The notes beneath the pieces are model-generated. The model was given only the letters and a program-made list of their open reading frames with translations. It made no database searches and had not been told where the DNA came from. Source: Mesorhizobium sp. WSM4904 (GTDB taxonomy: Bacteria > Pseudomonadota > Alphaproteobacteria > Rhizobiales > Rhizobiaceae). From it: a stretch of DNA of 64,000 nucleotides. Of this stretch, positions 8,563 through 18,305 are shown in pieces; position 1 is the first letter of the stretch, and each line of letters opens with the position of its first letter. The stretch covers positions 3,109,001 through 3,173,000 of the forward strand of contig NZ_CP121354.1 of assembly GCF_029674545.1 (NCBI RefSeq), given 5' to 3'. Both the position numbers and the translations under genes were made by a program.

Positions 8563-9303
8563 ATGAATACGGACAACACCAAAGTCGCGATCGTCACCGG
8601 CGCTTCGCGCGGGATCGGTGCGGCGATCGCGACGCGCCTCGCCAAGGATGGCTTCACCGTCGTGATCAACTATGCCGGCAGCGCCGGAGAGGCCGACGCC
8701 CTGATCGAGGCCATCGAGGCCAAGGGCGGACATGCGATCTCGGCGCAGGCCGATGTCAGCGATCCGACCGCGGTCGCCCGCATGTTCGACGCGGCCCAGG
8801 CGGCATTCGGCGGCATCGACGTGCTGGTGAACAACGCCGGCATCATGAAGCTGGCGACGGTCGCCGACAGTGACGACGCGCTCTTCGATCGGCAGGTCGC
8901 GATCAATCTGAAGGGGACCTTCAACACCCTGCGCGAGGCCGCAAAGCGCCTTCGCGAGGGCGGCCGGATCGTCAACCTGTCGTCCAGCGTCGTGGGTCTC
9001 CACCAGCCGACCTATGCGGCCTATGCCGCGACGAAGGCGGGCGTCGAGGCCATGACGCATGTGCTCTCGAAGGAGCTGCGCGGCCGCAACATCACGGTCA
9101 ACGCCATCGCCCCGGGGCCGACGGCCACGGCGCTGTTCCTCGACGGCAAGCCGCAGGCCGTCATCGATCAGCTCACCAAGCTCGCGCCGCTGGAGCGGCT
9201 GGGGCAGCCGGAAGACATCGCCGCGGCGGTCGCGTTCCTCGCCGGCCCGGACGGCGGCTGGATCAACGGCCAGGTGCTGCGCGCCAACGGCGGAATCATC
9301 TGA
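8563..9303 (+). CDS. Short-chain dehydrogenase/reductase (FabG-like)
   Basis: The product has 246 residues, the standard size for classical SDRs. The NAD(P)-binding motif T-G-A-S-R-G-I-G is at residues 12-19, N-N-A-G at 90-93, the catalytic serine near 141 and Y-x-x-x-K at Y154/K158. The arginine in T-G-x-x-R-G suggests NADP(H) preference. The C terminus ends G-G-W-I-N-G-Q-V-L-R-A-N-G-G, as in FabG-like 3-oxoacyl reductases and glucose-dehydrogenase-like SDRs. It is the first gene of a four-gene run divergent from a LysR regulator. The substrate is unknown. Confidence 0.9.
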   Translation: MNTDNTKVAIVTGASRGIGAAIATRLAKDGFTVVINYAGSAGEADALIEAIEAKGGHAISAQADVSDPTAVARMFDAAQAAFGGIDVLVNNAGIMKLATVADSDDALFDRQVAINLKGTFNTLREAAKRLREGGRIVNLSSSVVGLHQPTYAAYAATKAGVEAMTHVLSKELRGRNITVNAIAPGPTATALFLDGKPQAVIDQLTKLAPLERLGQPEDIAAAVAFLAGPDGGWINGQVLRANGGII

Positions 9304-9344
9304 TCCCGCGCTCAACTCAACCCCGACAAGGAAAGGAATTCGTC

Positions 9345-10235
9345 ATGACCAAGAAGATCGTTCTCATCACCGGCGCGTCGAGCGGCTTCGGCCGGCTGAC
9401 CGCCGAGTCGCTCGCCCGTGCCGGGTATACCGTCTACGCCTCGATGCGCGATGTTGCCGGCAAGAACGCTAAGAATGCCGCCGACATGGTCGCCATGCCG
9501 CACACCGACATTCGCCCGATCGAGCTCGACGTGCAGTCGGAGGACTCGGCCAACGCCGCCGTCGCGAAGATCATCGCCGAAAGCGGCCGGATCGACGTGC
9601 TGGTCCACAACGCCGGCCACATGATGTACGGCCCGGCCGAGAGCTTCACGCCCGATCAGTTCGCCCAGCAATACGACGTCAATGTGCTCGGCACTCAGCG
9701 CGTCAACCGCGCGGTCCTGCCGCACATGCGCAAGGCCAGGAGCGGCCTCCTGGTTTGGGTGTCGAGCTCGAGCGTCGCCGGCGGCACGCCGCCTTACCTC
9801 TCGCCCTATTTTGCGGCGAAGGCGGCCATGGACACGCTCGCCGTCCAGTATGCCCGCGAGCTGGCCCGCTTCGGCATCGAGACTTCGATCATCGTGCCGG
9901 GCGCCTTCACCAAAGGCACCAATCATTTCGCCAACGCCGGCAGCCCCGCCGACAAGGACCGTCTCGCCGAGTACGAGAATGACGGCCCCTACAAGGGGTT
10001 CGGCGAGCGGGTGCAGAAGGCCTTCGCCAATATCGTGCCCGACAACGCCGACGTGCAAGGCGTGGCCGATGCGATCGTCGACATCGTCGACACGCCGTTC
10101 GGCAAGCGCCCGTTCCGGGTCACCTATGACCCGACCCAGGATGGGGCCGATGTGAGCTTCGCGGTCATCGACCGTATCCGCGCCGAGATGCTGCATCGGG
10201 TCGGTCTGTCCGATCTGCTGCACCCCGCGGCCTGA
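9345..10235 (+). CDS. Short-chain dehydrogenase/reductase, 296 aa
   Basis: A classical-type SDR with T-G-A-S-S-G-F-G (residues 9-16), H-N-A-G at 88-91 in place of the usual N-N-A-G, serine near 140 and Y155/K159. It is longer than its upstream neighbour, with an extended C-terminal region that often shapes the substrate pocket. It starts 41 nt after the previous stop with AAGGAAAGGA upstream, so co-transcription is likely. Closest in style to SDR family oxidoreductases annotated as retinol or ketoacyl type; no substrate can be assigned. Confidence 0.88.
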   Translation: MTKKIVLITGASSGFGRLTAESLARAGYTVYASMRDVAGKNAKNAADMVAMPHTDIRPIELDVQSEDSANAAVAKIIAESGRIDVLVHNAGHMMYGPAESFTPDQFAQQYDVNVLGTQRVNRAVLPHMRKARSGLLVWVSSSSVAGGTPPYLSPYFAAKAAMDTLAVQYARELARFGIETSIIVPGAFTKGTNHFANAGSPADKDRLAEYENDGPYKGFGERVQKAFANIVPDNADVQGVADAIVDIVDTPFGKRPFRVTYDPTQDGADVSFAVIDRIRAEMLHRVGLSDLLHPAA

Positions 10236-10251
10236 GACGGGAGACAAGACG

Positions 10252-11115
10252 ATGTTTGTAGTGACTGGAATTACAGGCCAGGTCGGCGGTGCGGTGGCAG
10301 AGCAATTGCTCGCCACCGGCCAGCCGGTTCGAGCGGTCGTTCGTGACGCTCAGCGCGGAGCAGCCTGGGCGGAGCGCGGGTGCAATATCGCGATCGTGCC
10401 CAACGCGTCGGACGCCGCCGCGCTCGGAGCCGCCCTGGAGGGCGCCAAGGGCGTGTTCCTCATGAATCCGCCGAACTACGATCGCGAGCCGGGCTTTCCG
10501 GACACAAGCCGGGTCGCTGCGGCCTTTGCGGAGGCGCTGGAGAGAAGCCGGCCGGGTCGAGCGGTCTTTCTGTCGACCGTCGGCGCGCAGATCGAGCGTT
10601 TCAACCTGCTCAACGATGGCGGGATCGTCGAACAGGCCTTGCGCGGCGTCCCGGTTCCGGTGGCCTTCCTGCGACCGGCCTGGTTTCTCGAAAATGCGGC
10701 TTGGGACGTGCCGGACGCTCGTAAGGGGCGCATCCATAGCTTCCTTCAGCCCTTGGATCACGGCATCGACATGGTTGCGGTGCGCGACATCGGCGCCGTG
10801 GCGGCGGACCTGCTGGGCCAGACATGGCAGGGCGCTCGGACCGTCGAGCTGCGCGGTCCCGGCAAGGTCAGCGCGCAGGATATTGCGGACGCCTTCAGCC
10901 GAGCCCTCGGCACGGACGTCGCCATCGATGCTGTCCCGCGCGACACCTGGGAAGCGCGATTCCGGAACGAGGGGATGAAGCATTCCGAAGGGCGGATGGC
11001 GATGCTCGACGGGTTCAACAACGACTGGATCGTGTTCGAGGGCGGCTCCGCAGAGCAGCGCACCGGGATGACCTCGCTCGACGATGTGGTCCGCGCGCTC
11101 GTCGAGCGGCGCTGA
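10252..11115 (+). CDS. NmrA-like NAD(P)-binding protein
   Basis: The N terminus reads M-F-V-V-T-G-I-T-G-Q-V-G-G-A, the G-x-x-G-x-x-G nucleotide motif of atypical/extended SDRs of the NmrA group. There is no Y-x-x-x-K pair. Total length (287 aa) and the loop V-F-L-M-N-P-P fit NmrA/HSCARG-like proteins and QorB-like quinone reductases. Such proteins either sense NADP(H) state or reduce quinones. It lies 16 nt after the previous SDR in the same run. Confidence 0.85.
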   Translation: MFVVTGITGQVGGAVAEQLLATGQPVRAVVRDAQRGAAWAERGCNIAIVPNASDAAALGAALEGAKGVFLMNPPNYDREPGFPDTSRVAAAFAEALERSRPGRAVFLSTVGAQIERFNLLNDGGIVEQALRGVPVPVAFLRPAWFLENAAWDVPDARKGRIHSFLQPLDHGIDMVAVRDIGAVAADLLGQTWQGARTVELRGPGKVSAQDIADAFSRALGTDVAIDAVPRDTWEARFRNEGMKHSEGRMAMLDGFNNDWIVFEGGSAEQRTGMTSLDDVVRALVERR

Positions 11116-11132
11116 CGGAAAGGAGAAGTAAG

Positions 11133-11906
11133 ATGGCAAGAGTCTTCATCACCGGATCTTCAGAGGGCCTCGGCCTGATGGCGGGTCAGCTCCTTGTGGA
11201 GCAAGGCCATCAGGTGGTCCTTCACGCGCGCAATGCGCAACGCGCCGATGTCGCTCTCAGAGGGCTCCCCGGTGCGGAAGCGGTCCTCCAGGGCGACGTC
11301 GCGACAATCGCGGGCACGCGCGCGCTCGCTGAGAGCGCCAACAGGCTGGGCCGGTTCGACGCCGTGATCCACAATGTCGGGATCGGCTACCGGGAGCCGC
11401 GACGGGTCGAGACGGAGGATGGCCTGCCGCACGTCTTCGCGATCAACGTAATGGCGCCCTATCTCCTGACTGCGCTGATGGAGCGTCCATCCCGTCTCGT
11501 CTATCTGAGTTCCGGCATGCACCACCATGCCAGCGCCAATCTGGACGATATGCTTTGGACGCAGCGTCGTTGGGATGGGTCCACGGCCTATGCGGAGAGT
11601 AAGTTGCTCGACGTCCTACTCGCCTTCGCGGTCGCTCGCCGGTGGCCGGACGTGGTGTCGAATGCGCTCGAACCGGGCTGGGTGCCGACCCGAATGGGTG
11701 GGCCGGGCGCGCCGGACGACATGGACAAGGCGCATCGAACGCAAGCGTGGCTCGCCGTCAGCGACGATGCCGCTGCGCGCGCCACCGGTGAATATTTCTA
11801 TCATCAGCGCCACCGCGTCGCGAACCCCGAGGCCTCCGACGTCGCTCTTCAAGATCGCCTTCTGCGGAGATGCGGAGAGTTGTCGGGTGTCGATTTCCCG
11901 GCCTGA
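11133..11906 (+). CDS. Short-chain dehydrogenase/reductase
   Basis: ATG 11133 follows GGAAAGGAG with normal spacing; a longer frame from 10824 is an overlap artefact. Motifs are T-G-S-S-E-G-L-G (7-14), H-N-V-G (80-83, a variant of N-N-A-G) and Y153/K157 in Y-A-E-S-K. The pattern resembles the retinol-dehydrogenase/WW-domain-oxidoreductase-like group of SDRs. It closes the oxidoreductase run. Four consecutive Rossmann proteins imply a small catabolic or detoxifying pathway under the LysR gene, but the substrate is open. Confidence 0.85.
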   Translation: MARVFITGSSEGLGLMAGQLLVEQGHQVVLHARNAQRADVALRGLPGAEAVLQGDVATIAGTRALAESANRLGRFDAVIHNVGIGYREPRRVETEDGLPHVFAINVMAPYLLTALMERPSRLVYLSSGMHHHASANLDDMLWTQRRWDGSTAYAESKLLDVLLAFAVARRWPDVVSNALEPGWVPTRMGGPGAPDDMDKAHRTQAWLAVSDDAAARATGEYFYHQRHRVANPEASDVALQDRLLRRCGELSGVDFPA

Positions 11907-12725
11907 CGCGCGGGTTTCGCTGCGATCAGCTTGGGACAGCCCGACGGGTTGCGGTGGGTTGCTTCGGCGAGCCAATTAGCAAGCTTTTTGAAGGGAAGCT
12001 TGGATGCGGCGTCGTGTTCGACGGAGATTTCTCTCCGTCGTAGAGCCGACTAAGATGGACGCTGACGGTACTTTATCCGGCTCTCGTGCGTCATTCATCG
12101 ACAGGGAAAACACAGTTCTAATGTCGATAGTTGGCGATAGACCGCGATTGGTGGTTCGGACCAATTCCTGAGCAAAATCGGTAGCGTCGTTTTCTGACGG
12201 GCTCGAAGACGGTACTAATTGCGCTGAAAAATATTTTCATACGGAAAATCAGATGGTTAGCTTGGCCCCGAATAATCGAGTGGGAGTAGAGGAACGGCGA
12301 CAATAGCGTAATTTCGGCAGCGATTTTCGCTGCCGAGCGCGTTGCCTTCCTGTCCATATCTGGCTCCTAGTTCGGCTAACGATCTCCATCTCTGATCCGG
12401 CAGACGCGATCTGCGCCCACATCCCGGATCAAGTAAAGTGCTTTCGAATGGCGGGAGCACTATGGCGTAGAACGGGTGCGTAAAGGCGTGTCCGCTTTGC
12501 GCCTCAGTTTCAGCCATTCGAAGTAGCCAGTCGCCCCCCAAAACCGGACGTTTATAGCTTCATTGTCGCGTTTGGGGCTGAAGTCTTGTGGCTGCAGGCT
12601 TCCGGTCGATGAGCGCCGGCACCCAATTTGATTGGAATTGCGGACTGGGCGATAATGCCAATGCGCACCTGCATCGGGTGGAAATCGATGGGCAGTGACT
12701 ACCGCGTGCAGCAAAGGGTGGCCCG
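11907..12725. other. Intergenic, about 820 bp, no gene recognised
   Basis: No frame here has a convincing start, ribosome-binding site or protein-like composition. The section around 12180-12260 is less GC-rich than its surroundings, and the final part should hold the promoter of the regulator at 12726 (GCAAAGGGTGGCCCG just before its ATG). Confidence 0.5.
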
Positions 12726-14261
12726 ATGACGACGGCGACGGCCGATCAGGTCTTTCGGTTTGGCGGGTTCACGCTCGACCTTGCCATGGGTACGCTGCGC
12801 GGCGTCGGCGAGCCGCTGTTCCTGCGACCGAAAGCCTATGCGTTGCTTTCCCATCTCGCGCGCAACATGGGCCGTGTCGTGCCCAAATCAGAACTGATGG
12901 ACGTCGTCTGGCCGGGCGTCTACGTCACGGAGGATTCGCTGACCCAGTCGGTGCGCGAAATCCGCAAGGTTCTGGGCGACGACATGGTCCGCACCGTCTC
13001 CAAGCGCGGTTATATGCTGGCCGCGGAGGCCGAGGCGGCGCCCGAGATCAGCACCCAGCCGATCGTAGCCGTGGTGCGCTTCCGCAATGAGAGCGGCGAC
13101 CCGGCCGACGAGGCGATGGTCGACGGCTTCGCCGAGGACCTGATCAACGGCGTCGCGCGCTTCGGCACGGTCACGGTGCTGGCACGCAATTCCAGCTTCT
13201 CCTTCACATCGTTCGGCCGCGCCGAGTGGCCGCAGATCCGCGCCCGCATCGGCGCCGACTATCTCGTCGAAGGCTCGCTGCGCCGCCAGGGCGAGCATGT
13301 CGTGGTCGCCGTCAGCCTGGTCGACATCGCCACCGCCAGCCAGCTCTGGGGCGACCGTTTTCAGTCGCAGGGGGAAGGGCTGTTCGCGATAGAGCGCGAG
13401 ATCGTCGAGCAGATCGTCAGCCGGCTGGTCACGCGCGTCGCCAATGCCGGGCTGGAGCAGGCATCACGCAAGCCGGTCACCAGCCTTGCCGCCTATGAGC
13501 TTCTGCTGCGCGGCTTTGCCATGCTGCGCGATCCCGCCCAGACCGACCAGCGAGGCGCCGAAGCCCTGTTCGAGGCGGCGATCGCGAAGGATCCGAACTA
13601 CGGGCTGGCCTATACCTATCTCGCTCTCGTGCGGTCCTTGGACGGGGAATTCGGGCGCGCGAGCGACGCGGTTCTGGAAAGTGCGCGCGACCTTGCCGAC
13701 AAGGGCCTGGCGCTGTCGCCGGACCAGCCGACGGGACATCGCGTGCAGTCGCTGATCCGCCTCTATATGCGCGACCACGAGGCAGCCGAGCATCACATGC
13801 GCATCGCGCTGCAGCTGAATCCTTACGATGCCGATAGCATCGAGCAGATGGGCATGCTGCTCACCATGCGCGGGCGGCCGCTGGAGGCGCTGACCTGGCT
13901 GGCGCGCGGCATCCGCATCGATCCCTTGCACCCGCACTGGTACCAGTTCGACCGCGCGCTGGCGCTCTATATGATGGGGGAATACCGGCAGGCGGCCGAC
14001 GCGCTGGAATTGGCGACGCGGCCGGCCCCGTGGATCCGCACGCGGCTGGCGGCCTGCTATGCCCAGATGGGCGAGATGGAGAAGGCGAAGCGGCAGATCG
14101 CCCTCATCGAGGAGGGCGATCCGTTCTCGCCGCTCGATTATGCGTTGCGCGGCGTGCCGTTCGAGAACCGGGCCGATGCCGAGCATCTCGCCGAAGGCGT
14201 CAGGCTTGCCCTCGGCGAGACTATATCCGGGGCCGATCAATCGGCCACGACCACGATGTAG
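12726..14261 (+). CDS. CadC-like winged-helix regulator with TolB-like and TPR domains
   Basis: Residues 8-100 form an OmpR/PhoB-type winged helix (L-R-P-K-A-Y-A-L-L, V-P-K-S-E-L-M-D-V-V-W-P, the S-V-R-E-I-R-K-V-L-G recognition region). No receiver domain precedes it. Residues ~110-240 resemble the TolB-N-like region often found with this helix (V-A-V-V-R-F-x-N-E-S-G-D-P, D-Y-L-V-E-G-S-L-R-R-Q-G). From ~250 there are tetratricopeptide repeats (A-L-F-E-A-A-I-A-K-D-P-N-Y-G-L-A-Y). Proteins of this plan are common in rhizobia and are presumed cytoplasmic regulators. There is no membrane helix. The end overlaps the convergent gene at 14237 by 25 bp. The target is unknown. Confidence 0.88.
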   Translation: MTTATADQVFRFGGFTLDLAMGTLRGVGEPLFLRPKAYALLSHLARNMGRVVPKSELMDVVWPGVYVTEDSLTQSVREIRKVLGDDMVRTVSKRGYMLAAEAEAAPEISTQPIVAVVRFRNESGDPADEAMVDGFAEDLINGVARFGTVTVLARNSSFSFTSFGRAEWPQIRARIGADYLVEGSLRRQGEHVVVAVSLVDIATASQLWGDRFQSQGEGLFAIEREIVEQIVSRLVTRVANAGLEQASRKPVTSLAAYELLLRGFAMLRDPAQTDQRGAEALFEAAIAKDPNYGLAYTYLALVRSLDGEFGRASDAVLESARDLADKGLALSPDQPTGHRVQSLIRLYMRDHEAAEHHMRIALQLNPYDADSIEQMGMLLTMRGRPLEALTWLARGIRIDPLHPHWYQFDRALALYMMGEYRQAADALELATRPAPWIRTRLAACYAQMGEMEKAKRQIALIEEGDPFSPLDYALRGVPFENRADAEHLAEGVRLALGETISGADQSATTTM

Positions 14262-14563
14262 CGGCCCTGATAGGCACGATAGTAGGTGCCGCCGCAGCGC
14301 CAGACGTCGAAGCCGTTGACCTTCTTGCGGACGCAGCCGGCAGGCAGCGTGGCGACCCAGGCGGTGGTGTGCCGCAGCACGCGCCAGGTGGTCGTGCGGC
14401 GGGCGACGCCGGCGGCGCTGCGCGGCGTCCAAGGCGCGCCGATGCGGGCCTCAGCGGCGCTGACCAGCGACAGCGCCGGCACGGCGCTGCTGACGATCTC
14501 GACGGTGGTGAGTGCCAAGGCAAGCAGGGCTGCCGCGGAGCGGTATTTCTTCAAGGATTTCAT
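14237..14563 (-). CDS. Small secreted protein, 108 aa
   Basis: The start is the ATG complementary to 14561-14563, preceded on its strand by GGAAGTGT. The protein opens with M-K-S-L-K-K-Y-R-S and a hydrophobic core typical of a Sec signal peptide, with cleavage near A-E-A-R. The mature part is basic and ends in a compact C-V-R-K-K-V-N-G-F-D-V-W-R-C-G-G-T-Y-Y-R segment whose two cysteines probably pair, as in many short rhizobial exported proteins. Its last 25 bp overlap the end of the convergent regulator. Function unknown. Confidence 0.75.
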   Translation of the reverse strand: MKSLKKYRSAAALLALALTTVEIVSSAVPALSLVSAAEARIGAPWTPRSAAGVARRTTTWRVLRHTTAWVATLPAGCVRKKVNGFDVWRCGGTYYRAYQGRYIVVVAD

Positions 14564-14598
14564 GGACACTTCCGTTTCTCCAGATGTTGGGTTGAAGT

Positions 14599-15012
14599 CT
14601 AGTGGGAGGATGCAGCGGAAAGCCGGGCCGAACCCGCCAGTGCCGCCAGGTGAGCAACCACGAACAGAAAGTGCGCCGCGGTTGTGACGTAGCCGACGAC
14701 GAGCACGTCGGCGGCGATGAAGAACTGCCAGAACAGCAGATTTGCCGTTCCGAGCAGTACATGCACGGCAGCCAGCACGGCGTGCCAGTTGCGGGAGTAG
14801 GCGATGCGCCAGAGCGCCACGCCAACGATCAGCGCAAGCCCGTGCGCCTCGATGAAGCCGATGCCGGTGCCGGGCGCATCGCCGAGCAGGATCGCTTCCG
14901 GGCCGCGCCCGAAGAAGGAGCCGGCGATATCGGTGAAGAGCCCGCCCGCCGAGGCCAGCATCAGGAAGCCGGCGTTGAAGCGAACAAGCAGATTTCCGTA
15001 GAAGGGGGGCAT
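14599..15012 (-). CDS. Small four-helix membrane protein, 137 aa
   Basis: The product is almost entirely hydrophobic with about four predicted membrane segments (near residues 8-28, 52-70, 78-98 and 104-128). There are no catalytic motifs. On its strand it lies downstream of the RND pump gene, 72 nt after its stop, so it may be the tail of the efflux operon. Length and pattern recall DoxX-like or DUF-type inner-membrane proteins, but I cannot name the family. A GAAAC-rich leader (complement of 15013-15030) precedes the start. Confidence 0.7.
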   Translation of the reverse strand: MPPFYGNLLVRFNAGFLMLASAGGLFTDIAGSFFGRGPEAILLGDAPGTGIGFIEAHGLALIVGVALWRIAYSRNWHAVLAAVHVLLGTANLLFWQFFIAADVLVVGYVTTAAHFLFVVAHLAALAGSARLSAASSH

Positions 15013-15084
15013 AGCCGTTTCCTTTCAGGTTGGGGGTTGCCACGGCGGTGCTGCCGCCGTGACAACTCGGGTTGGGTAGTAGGC

Positions 15085-18000
15085 TCAGGCCGCTATTGCC
15101 TCCGGTTCGGCAGCGACTGTCGCCTGGTCGGCCGCAGCGATGGTCTCAGCCGGCGCCTTGATGCCGAACCAGGTGACGTAGAGCGTCGGCAGGAAGACCA
15201 GCGTCAGCACGGTGGCCACCATCAGCCCGCCCATCACGGCGTAAGCCATCGGTCCCCAGAACACCGTCGGTGCGATCGGGATCATGCCGAGGATGGCTGC
15301 CGCCGCCGTAAGCAGGATGGGCCGCAGCCGATGCGTGGTGGCGCTGATCACCGCGGCCCAAGGCTCTTCGCCGGAGGCAATGTGCTGGTCGATCTGCGCG
15401 ATCAGGATGACCGAGTTGCGGATCACCATGCCGATCAGCGACATCACGCCGAGGATCGCGACGAAGCCCATCGGTGCGCCGGAGATGAGCAGCGCGCCGG
15501 CGACGCCGATGATGGCTAGCGGAGCGGTGAGCAGCACCAGCACCAGGCGCTGGAAGCTCATCAGCTGGATCATCAGCACCGTCGCCATGATGAACAGCAT
15601 CAGCGGGAAGACCACGAAGATGCTGGCCTGCGCCTTGGCGCTGTCCTCGATCACGCCGCCCTGTTCGACGCTGTAGCGCGCCGGCAACTCCGCCTTGAAG
15701 GTGGCGATCGCCTTCTCCAGCCGCTTCGAGACGACGGTGGCGTTCTCGCCGGGCGCGACGTCGGCCTGGACGGTCACGGTCGGCAGCCGGCCGCGGCGCC
15801 AGATCAGCGGCGGCTCGGTCTGGTAGCTGAGCTTCGCCACCTGTTCGAGGGGCACACGCCGTCCACCCGAAGCGCTGATCGTCAGGCCGCGCAGCGTGTC
15901 GATGCTGGCGCGTTCCGAATCCACGGCGCGGGCGACGATGTCGACAAGGTAGGTGTCGTCGCGCATCTGCGTGATCGTCGAGCCCGACAGCACTGCGTTG
16001 ATCGTCTCCGAAAGCTGCTGCGAGGAGATGCCCAGCGCACGCGCCCGGTCCTGGTCGACCTCGACCTTGATGACCTTGGCCGGCTCGTTCCAGTCGTAGT
16101 TGATGTTGCGTACCGCTGCGTCGCTGCCGAGCACTTGCGCGAACTGCTGCGCGAGGCTCCGCGTCTTGTCCGGGTCCGGACCCGAGACGCGGAACTTCAG
16201 CGGCCAGCCGACCGGCGGGCCAAGCTCCAGCGGCGTGACGCGGGCCATGACATCGTCGAAGCCGGTCGAAAGCTCCTTCTCCAGGCGGTCGATGACCGCT
16301 TGGCGCACGGCGTGGCCCTTGGTGACCACCACCGCCTGGGCGAAGAAGTCGTTGGCGAGCTGTGCGTCGAGCGGCAAGTAGAAGCGCACCGCGCCCTGGC
16401 CGACATAGAAGCTCCAATGGTCGATGTCGGGATCGGAAGCGAGCAGCTTCTCGACGCGCTCCACCACGGCATCCGTCGCCTTGATCGAAGCGGTGCGCGG
16501 CAACGTGAGGTCGAGCATGACCTCAGGCCGGTCGGACTTCGGGAAGAACTCCTGGCCGACGAAGCCCATCGCCACGACCGAAAGCGCGAACAGCCCGGCG
16601 GTCGCCGACAGCACAAGCCATTTTGCCCGCATCGCCATTTCAAGCATCGCCTGAAAGCCGCGGGCGATGCGCGACGGCTGATGGCTGCCGCCATGGCCCT
16701 TGATGCGGTCGGGCAAAAGGAAGACGCCGGTGAGCGGGGTGAACAGCACCGCCACCACCCAGGAGACGACGAGCGCGATGGCGACCACCGCGAACAGCGA
16801 GAAGCAGTATTCGCCGGCGCCGCTCTTGGCGAAGCCGACCGGCACGAAGCCGGCGATCGTCACCACCGTGCCGGTCAGCATCGGGAAGGCGGTCGACGTA
16901 TAGGCATAGGTGGCGGCCGAGATCTTGTCGTAGCCTTCCTCCATGCGAGCAATCATCATCTCGACCGCGATCATGGCGTCGTCGACCAGGAGGCCGAGCG
17001 CGATGATCAGCGCGCCGAGCGAGATGCGCTGCAAGGAGATGCCGAAATACTCCATGGTGACGAAGGTGATCGCCAGAACCAGCGGGATGGCGACCGCCAC
17101 GACGACGCCGGGACGCCAGCCGAGGGCCAGGAGTGAGACGGCAAGCACGATGGCGATCGCTTCGCCGAGGCTCTTGGTGAACTCGCCGACGGATTCTTCG
17201 ACGACATGCGACTGGTCCGCGACCAGACCGAGCTCGACGCCGAGCGGCAGCTCGGCTTCCATCTCATGCTTCTTCTCCTTGACGTTCTCGCCCAGCGCCA
17301 GCGCGTCGCCGCCCGCCGTCATCGACACCGCGATGCCGACGGCAGGCTTGCCGTTGAAGCGGAACATCGGCTGCGGCGGGTCGGAATAGGCGCGCTTGAC
17401 GTCAGCGACGTCGCCCAGGCGGAAGTAATGGCCGTTGGCGTAGAAGTTGATCGCCTTCAGGCTCTCTTCCGAGGTGAAGGAACCCGAAACGCGAATGGCT
17501 ATGCGCTCCGGGCCTGCGTCGACGGTGCCGCTTGGCGTCAGCGCGTTCTGCGCCTGCAGCGCCTGCGTCAGCATGCCGACATCGAGGCCGAGGGCCGCGA
17601 CCTTCTGCGTGGAGAATTCGAGATAGATTTTCTCGTCCTGCTGGCCGATCAGGTCGACCTTGGCGACGTCCTTCACGGTGAGCAGGCCGGCGCGCAGGCT
17701 GCTGGCCATATCCTTCAGTTCGCGATGGCTGAGGCTGTCGGAGGTGAGCGCGTAGATCAGCGAATAGGTGTCGCCGAACTCGTCGTTGAAGAACGGACCC
17801 TGCACGCCGGATGGCAGTGTCGGCTTGATGTCGTTGAGCTTCTTGCGCACCTGGTACCAGAGCGGCTGCACCTGATCGTCGGCAACCGTGTCCTTCAGGT
17901 TGACGAAGACCACGGATTCGCCGGGCTTGGTGTAGCTCTTGACGTAGTCGAGGTCGGGCAGCTCCTCGAGCTTCTTCTCGATGCGGTCGGTGATCTGCTC

Positions 18001-18189
18001 GACCGTCTCGCTGGTGCTGGCGCCCGGCCACAGCGTCTTCACCACCATAGTCTTGATGGTGAAGGGCGGGTCCTCCTCGCGGCCGAGGCCGCGATAGGCA
18101 TAGAGGCCGGCAAGGGCGGCCGCGATCATCAGGTAGACGATGAAGCTGCGGTGGCGCAGCGCCCATTCGGAAAGATTGAAGCTGGTCAT
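15085..18189 (-). CDS. RND efflux pump inner-membrane subunit
   Basis: At 1,034 residues with twelve expected membrane helices and two large periplasmic loops, this is a complete AcrB-type RND transporter. The proton-relay motif G-L-L-V-D-D-A-M-I-A-V-E, with its aspartate pair at about 402-403, is intact. The N terminus (W-A-L-R-H-R-S-F-I-V-Y-L, then G-L-G-R-E-E-D-P-P-F-T-I-K) is typical of the branch with R-x-E-D-P-x-F. The periplasmic adaptor and an FAD monooxygenase are encoded upstream on the same strand. No outer-membrane TolC partner is encoded here, so a shared one must be used. Substrate not predictable. Confidence 0.95.
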   Translation of the reverse strand: MTSFNLSEWALRHRSFIVYLMIAAALAGLYAYRGLGREEDPPFTIKTMVVKTLWPGASTSETVEQITDRIEKKLEELPDLDYVKSYTKPGESVVFVNLKDTVADDQVQPLWYQVRKKLNDIKPTLPSGVQGPFFNDEFGDTYSLIYALTSDSLSHRELKDMASSLRAGLLTVKDVAKVDLIGQQDEKIYLEFSTQKVAALGLDVGMLTQALQAQNALTPSGTVDAGPERIAIRVSGSFTSEESLKAINFYANGHYFRLGDVADVKRAYSDPPQPMFRFNGKPAVGIAVSMTAGGDALALGENVKEKKHEMEAELPLGVELGLVADQSHVVEESVGEFTKSLGEAIAIVLAVSLLALGWRPGVVVAVAIPLVLAITFVTMEYFGISLQRISLGALIIALGLLVDDAMIAVEMMIARMEEGYDKISAATYAYTSTAFPMLTGTVVTIAGFVPVGFAKSGAGEYCFSLFAVVAIALVVSWVVAVLFTPLTGVFLLPDRIKGHGGSHQPSRIARGFQAMLEMAMRAKWLVLSATAGLFALSVVAMGFVGQEFFPKSDRPEVMLDLTLPRTASIKATDAVVERVEKLLASDPDIDHWSFYVGQGAVRFYLPLDAQLANDFFAQAVVVTKGHAVRQAVIDRLEKELSTGFDDVMARVTPLELGPPVGWPLKFRVSGPDPDKTRSLAQQFAQVLGSDAAVRNINYDWNEPAKVIKVEVDQDRARALGISSQQLSETINAVLSGSTITQMRDDTYLVDIVARAVDSERASIDTLRGLTISASGGRRVPLEQVAKLSYQTEPPLIWRRGRLPTVTVQADVAPGENATVVSKRLEKAIATFKAELPARYSVEQGGVIEDSAKAQASIFVVFPLMLFIMATVLMIQLMSFQRLVLVLLTAPLAIIGVAGALLISGAPMGFVAILGVMSLIGMVIRNSVILIAQIDQHIASGEEPWAAVISATTHRLRPILLTAAAAILGMIPIAPTVFWGPMAYAVMGGLMVATVLTLVFLPTLYVTWFGIKAPAETIAAADQATVAAEPEAIAA

Positions 18190-18305
18190 GACAAATCCCT
18201 CTCAGCGCGCGCGAAGGCGCGTTCCGCCGGCTTCCGCCGGCTGGCCAAAACAAATGACGGTTGGGTTCAACTCAGCGCCCGCTATTTGGCGGGCGCTGTC
18301 GTTGG

